In this document: one piece after another, positions 37,720-47,600 of the stretch
How the letters are laid out: the number at the start of each line of letters is the position of its first letter
Position numbering within the stretch: position 1 is the first letter of the stretch
NCBI GenBank assembly: GCA_961205875.1
Contig: OY540822.1
Location: 7,070,501 to 7,134,500 of the forward strand
DNA: 64,000 bases
Reading direction: 5' to 3'
Origin: Sialis fuliginosa
Lineage: Eukaryota; Arthropoda; Insecta; Megaloptera; Sialidae
Translations under genes and position numbers: made by a program
Notes under the pieces: model-generated
The model's input: the letters and a program-made list of their open reading frames with translations, nothing else
What the model was told of the DNA's origin: nothing
The model's database searches: none

Positions 37720-38626
37720 TATATATGCAAGTACGAGTATTTTTTTGTTGATATTTATATACACTGTATATAATAGTATATAAAATATAAACTATATGTA
37801 GTAATAGGGTCATGGGGTTCAAATAATAAAATTTAACTATTATTCAAAGAATTTTCTAGAACGTACAGATATTAAATTATGACGACAGTTTACTTGAAAT
37901 TTTTATATATGTATGTATATGATATTTGTTGCATTCTATTTTTGTGTTTACATATTTGAAAAATTAAAAATATTGTCGTTTGAAGAAATAGGACAGCCAT
38001 GAACGATTGTTAAATAGACCAAACAAAAATAAAGTTAAAAAAAGTGTCCCAGAAATTTTGTCAGATATACCCAAAAACTCTTCACTCGCGAAATTTGTTT
38101 TTTGTTTACTCCGTTCTAGGAAATAATTCATCAGTGGCGAGGTGTGAAATTTTTAATAATGGAAGCATATTTTGTCAATCCTCCCCCTCCTATTAACAAA
38201 AAAACTAGTTATGAAACACCTTATGTAAGTTCAAGCTTTTACTTTTTGAAATAAATTCTTATATATTTATATACAAACTAAATGATTCTACATCTTATTT
38301 CCTTGTATTTTAGTCGATATTTGTATGACGAGTTGAAGTTCACTGTAGAAAATTTCACTAAAATATTTTAAATGTAAAATCAAATAATATTAAAAGTATG
38401 TTTATTGTATAGAAAATGACGTGAAAAGTTGAAATTTTCAAACCGCAGGTCTGTATCTCAAACCGTTCTCGAGATATAGCCTCTCAAAGTTTTAGTTTTT
38501 TCAAATTTTTGGAGAAAAAGGCCATAACTTTTGAACGCGTGGTCGGAATTGATTTTAGTTGACGGATTTGAAATCAGCGTGTCAAAATCTATATAATGAC
38601 ATGTATAATACTTTAAAATACGACAA

Positions 38627-39315
38627 AAAAATATTTCAGATCTGAAGTGATCTCGGTTGATCTTCATTTTGGAACAAATCAGATCTTTGTAAATAAATAA
38701 ACTTTTGTCTACTTTAAATAACAAATACACATATACTACCTATATAGAAACCTTGTTTATAATTTAATCAATTAATTAAAAAAAAATTGTACAGAAACGT
38801 ATTGAATGATATTTGAGGCCCGTGTATTAAATTAATAAATAAATTCACAACTCACCCCCTGTCACAGATGATGGGTTGTAATTGGTCTCATTCGATCCAG
38901 CAGGAAAAATACTTCGGGATACTAAGGGTGTGGGGGGCAAAACAACCCTCTATCTAGCACAGGAGTCGAGATATTTACGATTTTCTATAATGAATACCAT
39001 AAGTAGCGAAACAGAGAAAAATTCACCTAGTATCCCGAAGTATTTTTCCCGCTGGATCGAATGAGACCAATTACAATCCTTCATCTGTGACAGAGGGTGA
39101 GTTGTGAATTTAATACACGGGCCTCAAATATCATTCAATACGTTTCTGTACAATTTTTTTTTAATTGATTAAATTATAAACAAGGTTTCTATATAGTATA
39201 TTTGTATTAATTTGTTATTTAAAGTAGACAAAAGTTTATTTATCTACAAAAATCTGATTTGTTCCAAAATGAAGATCAACCGAGATCACTTCAGATCTGA
39301 AATTTTTTCCCAGGT
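38627..39315. mobile_element. Long-armed foldback element, copy 1
   Basis: Two arms of about 300 bp are near-perfect inverted copies around a centre at roughly 38970. Arm landmarks are TTCAGATCTGAAGTGATCTC at the outer end, CGTATTGAATGATATTTGAG in the middle and CATTCGATCCAGC near the centre. The right outer end continues into AAATTTTTTCCC, which matches the left outer end of the truncated copy at 48578. The frame at 38882-39064 is a shadow of the palindrome. Confidence 0.85.
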
Positions 39316-40204
39316 TGTGAAAATAATATACATTGCGGAAAATTGAAAAGTAATCAAGAAACATAAAACGAAATTAGATTATAAAATTAACAATAAATTG
39401 ACTAATATGATAGAAAAATCTACATACTAACATCTACAACATATGTACTATGTACTTATACATAAGCCATTGATAGCTTACTATGTATGAGTCTATTATT
39501 TAATATTTATTAATAAATAGATACATAATAATATACATGCGCATGCTTTCACCATACAAATTTCAAATCAATCAATAATTATTTAGAAAACTTGTTTTAT
39601 ATTTAATAATTATTTCAGTGAACAAATTATTAGTAAGTAAGTAAATAGTAATATTTTGTAATCAATGTTTTTAATTTTTCTCAGCAGCGTAACAGATTCG
39701 ATTTAACAAAATACTTACTTACTTACTTACTTAAAATTTTTGGGGCGGGGGTTAATAATAAATGTTCTTTTTGTCGTTAAAAGTTCACAGGAAGTGACTC
39801 GCCTAATGTACAAAAATAATCTGGATGTCCCCCCCCCCTACCCCCCTTTAACATATCTACAGAAAATTAAAATACAAACAGTGCAAAACTCATAAGGTCT
39901 GCAATGCTTGCGAAAATTGAATATATGATGACTTATTCTATTATTAAAACAAACTGCAACCTATAAATATTAAAATAAATATTTTCTATAAGTTTTACAT
40001 AGTCATATATTTTTTTAAACATTTAGTGACACTTTTTTGCAAAATTTCATGAAAATATTTTACCCCATATTTCATTTTTGTCTTTATTCAATATGAGTCT
40101 AGGACACTTACCCCCTAGACCCCTCAATTGCTGGACATTTTACACATATGCAGTCTCCTAGGTCCTAGGCAAATTAGTGAATTCAGATCTTTAAAAGTTT
40201 CATA

Positions 40205-40345
40205 AACAGCTAGTAGCTTTTATCCGCGACCTTGTCCGCGTAGAATTTGTACTTTTTCCTCTCGGGATACAAACTTCATCAAAATCGGTTCAGCGGTTTA
40301 TTCATGAAAAGGTAACAAACTTTCGTATTTATAATATTGGAATAA
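40205..40345. repeat. Retroposon (SINE/RTE-type) fragment
   Basis: Contains CAGCTAGTAGCTTTTATCCG, GTCCGCGTAGAATTTGT and TCATCAAAATCGGTTCA (40276-40292), then GGTAACAAACTTTCG and an AATATTGG-like 3' end. The order is that of a retroposon tail common in insect genomes, also present at 33690-33860. Confidence 0.6.
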
Positions 40346-40880
40346 ATAAAATAAGTTTTTTTCGTGAAAATTATTTCATTTTAAAGAGTGCTGGGTAGGG
40401 CCATAATTAAACTTTTTGAGACCCGAGGCGCAAAAAAGGGAGGTTTTATTTTTTGATTATTTCAATGACTCCCAAAAATGTCAGTAAATATAATTTTTTG
40501 CATATTAGACTTCTGAATATTGTCAATACCCCAAAATACGAGGCCTACGATTCTGGTATAGGGTACTTAAAATATGGGCCCAAAGTAACTGCCTAAGATT
40601 GCTTGATGTAAAAACAGTTTTGTTATTGAATTTTTTTATCGAAGATATAGAACTTTTAAGATAAAATTTGATATCGATATCCAATTCATTAAAAATGAGC
40701 GCACGTACCTACGCACGTAAAATTTGTTCCAATTACGTCACACATATCTTTTTACGTCATCTCATCATAATTTCTGCGAAAATTGCGTGTTTTTTTCCCG
40801 CTAAAATATGCAGTTTATGCGTACATTTTCAGAAAATTCAATTTAAGATGTCTGTAATCAATCACTCTCATTTTCTAGAT

Positions 40881-41054
40881 CAGTGATCTCCAAACTTTTT
40901 TGATCGCGTACCTTTAAGACGAAAATAATTATGTTGTACCCTCTATAATATAATATAATATAATATAATATAACACACATACAGTATATTTTGAAGGGAA
41001 ACTTGGTGTACGCCCAAGTATCTCTTTGCATATACCCAACTTTGGAGACTACTG
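40881..41054. mobile_element. hAT-type MITE with exact 8-bp target duplication
   Basis: Element of 174 bp. Left end CAGTGATCTCCAAACTTTTT, right end CCCAACTTTGGAGACTACTG, bracketed by TTCTAGAT at 40873-40880 and 41055-41062. A (TAATA)n microsatellite lies inside. Confidence 0.85.
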
Positions 41055-41121
41055 TTCTAGATAATTGTAATGCTGCGGTTATTAAGACGCCATTCCGTTC
41101 TCTTAGCTTATAACAATGGCA

Positions 41122-41246
41122 CTATACCTTTTCAACTTCAAATTGAGACTAATCAATTTCAAATTGGGAATAATCAATTTCAAAGTGAAGTTGATTGATC
41201 CCAATTTGAAAATGTTTAGTCTCAATTTGAAGTTGAAAAGGTATAG
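41122..41246. repeat. 125-bp hairpin-forming palindrome
   Basis: CTATACCTTTTCAACTTCAA at the left is matched by TTGAAGTTGAAAAGGTATAG at the right, and pairing continues inward through GAGACTAA/TTAGTCTC and CCCAATTTGAAA to a short loop near 41180. The arms also contain internal iterations of CAATTTCAAATTG. Either strand's transcript would fold into a long hairpin. Confidence 0.7.
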
Positions 41247-41746
41247 AATGAATAGAACAGGGATATGGTCTGCGACAAATCCAAAAAGTAAAAATTGTGT
41301 AATGATACTGATACAAAAAAAAAACGTTTGAATTTGCCAAAAGTGGATAAAAGGAAGATATTTTTACGTTTTATAATTGTCTAGATTCAATCAAATTTAA
41401 GAATTTTTGAAATAATTTTTGTTCCAACGTAGGTACATTTAATTGCGAATAAACCTTTTCAATAATAAATCTTATTACGAATTTTCACATAAAATTCGGT
41501 CAAAATATGGATAAAAAATATTGACAGACAAACAAAACAACCCCCCTCTCTCAATTCAACAGTGAACTGGAATAATTCAAATCGAAAAAATAAAAATAAA
41601 GTAAATAATAAAATTTTACTGATAACCTAATAATAAAAGTATTCCTAGTTTGTCCCGTCTTTTTACTTTAATTTACTATGTGGCCCTTGAGTTACAAAGT
41701 TTGCGTATCCCTGCTGTAGAGATACCTGTTCAAATCACCTTAACAA

Positions 41747-41951
41747 CCTAAAAAATATATTTCGGTTCGGTTCCGGTTTTCGTTCCGAAAAAAATAACGG
41801 TTTTTTCGGTTCAGCTCCGAGTGATTAATTAAAAAAAAATTATTTGTATTAAAATTTTTTTTTATTTTTATTTCGGTTCTGTCCCGGTTTTCGTTCCGGC
41901 AAAAAAGAACGGTTTTTCCGGTTTTCGGTTCAGTTCCGGTTCGAAACCCTG
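41747..41951. mobile_element. Truncated, inverted copy of the 5855-6220 hAT-type MITE
   Basis: Read on the minus strand, it begins CAGGGTTTCGAACCGGAACT and runs through the same CGGAACTGAACCGAAA iterations, then stops at an A-rich stretch corresponding to the interior of the 5855 copy. The other terminus is missing. Overlapping minus-strand frames here only translate the repeat. Confidence 0.75.
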
Positions 41952-42439
41952 TGTAATACACAAGACAACGTGGTAACGCAAAATAAAATTAACAAAAATA
42001 TCGTTTACGCAAAAACGTTCCTTGCGTAGGTAAGCGTAAATCCGATCCTGGAAGATTTCCATAATTTCCTAGCTTTCCATATAAAAATAATTCATTCAAT
42101 TTAGAAACATCATGAGTCGAACAATTAAATACTCATCTATTTTGGTAGTAACTAACCAGAGATTAATTGATTTTAACAAACAAAAATTGGTTAATAATGG
42201 AAATTTTTTTATTTCGTGAACATTTAGCATTTTGTGGCTCATGATGTTTTTAAACGACCTATTCAATTGCTAGATGAACTATTTATTAAATGTACGATAT
42301 ATCTACATATATCAGTGGTTCTCAAACTATCTAAGTCTGCGGACGCCATGAGATATATGTAAAGAAAAATTTGTGTTTTCGCGAAACGAATGATAGATCT
42401 CCAAGGAAGGGTCCACTGATTACAATTTACATGTATATC

Positions 42440-42482
42440 AGACCTGAGGATGGCCGATAGGATTCGACCGAAACGTTGTCAA
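42440..42482 (+). ncRNA. Hammerhead-like motif, weak candidate
   Basis: CTGAGGA (fits CUGANGA) is followed by T, GGCC, a 10-nt loop, GACC and then GAAAC with GTTGTC downstream. The order is that of a hammerhead core, but stem II has one mismatch and there is one extra base after the CUGANGA box. It probably marks a retroelement fragment rather than an active ribozyme. Confidence 0.3.
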
Positions 42483-43816
42483 GAAAACAAGACAGAACTA
42501 CCCGGAAATCATACAATATCGTTCAAATTAACGAGACACTTGTTTGCTAATGTTGATTTATAATCGTAATTATTAATAAAATTTTTTATTGAAAATTTAA
42601 GTAACTATGAAGTTTCTTACATCATTTATAATTGGCTCAAAACAAATTTAAATTAATATTCATTAATATGGAAGTAATAAGTTATTTAAGGGTTGTTTTA
42701 AATTACCAGAGGATAGAATAAAAATTACACGAATTCGTTAGATACCATATATTTAATTTTTTAAAATTTAGAGTAGCTACATCCGTAGGGGTGAATTGTG
42801 ATGTACACAGTTTTAATTGATTTTTCATAAAAATTAAAATTTTATAAATTCATTCATTTGAAAGATTGATATCTACCCTTAAAGTTAATTAATAATGTAA
42901 ATTTCTTAAATTCAATTTAATACAATGTGGGATAAACATTAAGAGGTTGAAAGCGACTGGGTTTTATTGAAACCCAAGAAGATTTTTCAAATTATTTTGA
43001 TATTTTCATATTTTTCTGTTAACTTAACTTTAGGGGATGATACCGCATAGTAAATTAAATTAATATGATTTTTTTCATAATCTTGGAATAAACAATTTTT
43101 AAACTTATTTTTAATACTTGAAATCGCTACTTTAAGGGTTGCACCTCCTTAATCGATTTGGATGCAAAGTTGTTACTCTTTTTTATCAAAATTATAATAG
43201 AACTTCGATACATTGAAAAAGTGATCCTCTAATTTTGACCGATAGCGTATTATGATGAAATAGACATTTTTATTGCCAAATATATTTTATTTAGGATTGC
43301 AGACGCCACTGGAACTAATTATGTATAATTTATAATGTTTACAATATTTTCCGTTACATCATATGCAGCATGTTCACATATATATAATACAATGATGTTA
43401 GATTATTTTCCAGTATTTGAATAAGATCTTGTTTGACGTTACAAATACTCGTAAAGTGAATATTTTTATAATCGGTTCCGATACATTTATTGGATTTCTT
43501 TTAATTGTTGAATTTTAAATAAAGGTACTTAAAGAAAATCCAATAGTCAAATACCAAGTTTCGATACTTTTATTATTGATACATACAAAATTTAATAACA
43601 ATTCAAAATATATTTATTTGTTTTTAATATTTTATTTAATCTTGACATAAACGAAATTGGATTTATATTTTATTTTTAAATTTCAACTAACGCGGGTGTT
43701 TAAATACTATATTATTGTTAGTATTTAACTTAAATACGTGTTATTGGTGTATTTTTCGCTGATTTTTCCTTAGCTTCTATTTTCCGTACGTTAGTATAAC
43801 AATCATTTATTGAATA

Positions 43817-43985
43817 CAGTAATTCCTCCATTTACGCGAATTCACTTTTATGTGGTTGAAAAAGTTTGGAAAAAAGAGTGGAAAGACTTAAAAAAAAGAC
43901 ACAAGGTAATGGAACAATTTCTATTGCTCCATTTATGCAGATTTTTTTTTCAAGGAACCAATTATCCGCGTAAATGGAGGGATTA
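43817..43985. mobile_element. Pogo/Tigger-like MITE
   Basis: Left end CAGTAATTCCTCCATTTACG preceded by TA; right end CGCGTAAATGGAGGGATTA. The ends pair over about 18 bp, though the right terminal ACTG is lost. The CAGT...CGCG terminus is similar in style to the pogo-like element at 55305. Confidence 0.55.
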
Positions 43986-44662
43986 ATTTATTGATTTAAA
44001 AAAATATAATTTTAATTTATGTATCTTAATTTGGGCCGGTAAAAAAAGTTTTACTCTTAAATGAACCAGAAAAAAACTGATTTAGTCTAATTTGTTTATC
44101 ATTTTTTAAACAATCAAAGTACAAAAAAACTTTTTTGTTCTCATTTTGACTGTACATATCTATTGTAAATTGACTCTAAATATTGGGTTGTTCGAAAAAG
44201 AGGTAGGGATTTTCATGGTAAAAAAATCATTGTATCTAGTTACCTTTTAGGTAACTTTTAAGTAACATCCCTTAAAAAGTTTCTGTAATTGTCGTTTAAA
44301 AATTTATCAAAGTGGTTTTTGTAATTTTTCAAAAAGAAATAATTCGTGCCTTTAAAAGATTTCCATAGGGAACAAAATAAGTCTGAGGGTCGATCTTGTT
44401 GTTTTTTTTTTGTGTTGTAGTACTTATCATTTTGTTATCATTAGCAAGTGTCCATCACTGTTTTACTTTATCCATTACTGGAGAAAAAACATAAAAGGCT
44501 ATAGTTTAAAAACCAAACTTTATTTGCGCTAATTAAATTGATTTAATAAAGAGGTACTTTGTGTCTTAGAAACATGAGTTCAAGAGAATTGCAAAAAATA
44601 AGCCTATCAATGGAGAATAAAAAATTAAATTAAATAAATTGTAATCTTTAGGACAAAAGGAA

Positions 44663-47600
44663 ATGCGCGTAGGTATTATCGGGGCTGGAGCTTCAGGTTT
44701 GTGTGCGGCCCGCCATGCAGTGGCTGCAGGACTCGACTGTATTGTGCTGGAGCAAGCTGGAGAATTGGGAGGAACATGGCTCTACACAGATAATGTTGGG
44801 CTGGACCAATATGGATTACCGGTACATTCAAGTATGTACCAAGGTCTTAGGTTAGTGCAATTTTATCAGTTTTTATTTTTTATTAACCGATTTCAAAAAA
44901 ACAGAAGGTTCGCAATTTGGTTGTGGTTATTTTCTATGTATCTCGAATCGGGGGCCCCGGGGAAAGAGGTGGCTGAGGGGCCCCCAGAATATGCAAAATT
45001 ATTATTATAATTTTTTTTTACTCCTAACTTGCACAATTTTTCCTATTTATTTACTTCATACAATTTTTACGCTGCGGGGGCCCCGGCTGCTCCGGTGGTA
45101 TTTACGGCCCTGGGCATAACTCCGACAAATATGCACCGATTTGGTTTGTTTCAAAGAGTATACTCCAGAGATGGCCCCATATAATATTTATCAGAAGCTG
45201 ACCATAGACGTCAAAAGGGAAAAATAAAATATGAAAAAATAAAACCGATTTCAAAAAAACCTTAAAACATTGAAAAATATATAATAATTAAATTTAACAG
45301 TTTTTGAAGTCGATGCCAAGCTAATAAACTTTTTTTTAAGTCGGTTTTATTTTTAATTTTTTTTATCCCCAATTTAACTTTGATATATTAAAGAGAAAAT
45401 GTTTGGAACTACTGAGTTAACTATTTATAAACATAGATCAAGATCAAGTGAAATGCTATATATACACTTAGTATTACTAATTAATATAATCCCTTGTATA
45501 AACTTGACAGGTTCATTTTTTTGTAGATAAGAATTATTAAAAAAAAAAAAACTTTTTTGTCTCTTCTATTGAATGAAAATATATACAAAGTGCACTACGA
45601 AGTTTATAAACGTACTAAAGTTATTTAAATTGTGTCTTAAATTTTAGAACAAATCTTCCAAAAGAAATGATGGGATTTCCAGATTTTCCTGTTCCAGAAG
45701 AAAAGAACTCTTACGTCTCACAAAAAAGCATATTAAACTTCTTAAAACAATACGCAGACAGTTTTGGAGTAACAAACCACATAAAGGTAAAATATATTTT
45801 TTTTCTCGATATACTCGCGCCCCCCCCCCCCCCCCATTTAGTTTTATCACGCCCCCCTAGGGGGGAACGCCCCACAGGTTGAGGATCGCTGGTCTAGAGT
45901 CTAGAGTACAGACTTAATTTAAAGTAAATGTTTTGGCTATTTTTTAACATGCAAGAAATATGTGAAATCTGTACTAGTAACCTTTAACTTATTTTTTTGT
46001 TTAACGAACATAGATTATTCTGGCAATAGTGTCGGGCCAACTATTAGGGGTCAACTGAAATTAGTAACTTGTTTACATTATAAGTGTTTAAATATTAATT
46101 CGAGAACTATAAATATTTTATGTGAACATTTCAAATGGCATATTGCAATCGAGAACCAAGTTAAAGAAGAAGAAAAATATGTATTTGGGTATCTTCTTTT
46201 AAAATATCTCCGTAAATTTCTGTAATAAAAAGCTTGAAAAGTACAATATGCACATTTAAAATTTTTCATTACACAGAATTTTTTTTTTCAATTAAACTTA
46301 AATTTTATTTAATTAAAATTGTCCGGTATTATAAAGATTTTGCTCTAGAGCTAAGTTAACACTTTCTATGGGGTGTTAAATATAAACGACACCCACTGAC
46401 AGTTCTAATCAATGTACAGTCGCCTGCAGAACTCGTCTGGCACCCTAAAGGCTAGAATCGCTTACAACAGATTCCAAATTTAAAGACAAACATCATCGGT
46501 TATCTTTTTCTATCAAGTTTAATATATTTAAATACTAAAATTCGGAATATCAAATATTTATTGCCACAAAATTTACGTATACAATTTTCAATAGATTACA
46601 TAATAATTTAATTGCACAAATATATATGAGTACCTATTATAAACGAAGAGTAGTTCTTAATCTAGCAAATGAATTTCTAAATATCTGTCTTTGTTTGATA
46701 CATGGGGAAATGATTTAAATATTATAATTGCACAAATGGGAGGAGCCTACTAAGTTTGTGATAAACGAAAATGAATACAAACTGCAAGACCATTAATGCA
46801 GGCGACTGTACGTCAAGTAGAAATCGATGATCTAAAAGTGGGCAGTGGCGTACTCATAGTAGGGGTGTAAAGGTCAGACCCCCCCCCAATTATTTAACTT
46901 AACAATCGAGATAGATAAATAAATTAAAATTGTTTATAATTACAAAAATATTTACTATTTAATAAAAACAACTGATTGACATAAAAATTCGTATTTTATA
47001 ATAAAAATCACGTTCGAGCCTCTAAAAATGTTACTAAATACCAGTTCTCCTAAAAATGTTTAAATAATGGGCAGTTTATACAGTGCCGTAGCGAGCATAA
47101 TTAGCACCCGGGGCACGATACCTTGAAAAACCCCTGAAAAACATAAAGTAATATAATATATAGAATATCGTCGTCTTGGGGGCCATTTGGCGCGAGACCC
47201 CCTTGCCCCCCCCCCCCTTGCTACGCCACTGAGTTGATATTAAATTTATACATCGAACTTTAATTAAATAATACTTTAAATTTATATTTTATTTTTTATA
47301 TATTTTTCAGTATTATGTCCATGTGAAAGAAGTGACACCATATCAAGATAAATTCAAAGTAGAATGTATCGATGTAAGATCAAAAGCCGAATTCACTTAC
47401 ATATTTGATTCAATAATCGCCTGTAATGGTCATTATAACGTACCCAACCTCGCAGACTTAAATGGAATCGAAAACTTTAAAGGCCTAAAAAAACATAGCC
47501 ACGATTACAGAAGTCCTGACATGTTCAAAGGATTAAACGTCATTGTCATTGGAGCTGGGCCGTCCGGTTTAGATTTAGCTATACAGATATCTTATAAAGC

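Larger units (their letters stand above)
32353..44662. other. 12.3-kb repeat-rich intergenic region
   Basis: No host gene recognised on either strand. It is filled with non-autonomous elements, listed separately, plus fragments such as the CCGACT/CCGGCTC-ended pieces at 30900-31100 and 32940-33000 (an element straddling the transketolase upstream area), a poly-C tract at 33308, an ACTT microsatellite at 39716-39732, (TAATA)n near 40950 and a lone CAGTGGTTCTCAAAC hAT end at 42313. Open frames here are either inside repeats or lack any family signature. The first few hundred bases contain the distal transketolase promoter; the last part contains the FMO promoter. Confidence 0.6.

Noticed and set aside
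38882..39064. 60-residue frame repeated at 48832-49014
   Set aside because: Both copies lie across the centre of the same palindromic element; the repetition reflects the transposon, not a gene family.
45962..46225. 87-residue plus-strand open frame in FMO intron 2
   Set aside because: No family signature, AT-driven composition, and it lies in an intron bracketed by exons that splice in frame.
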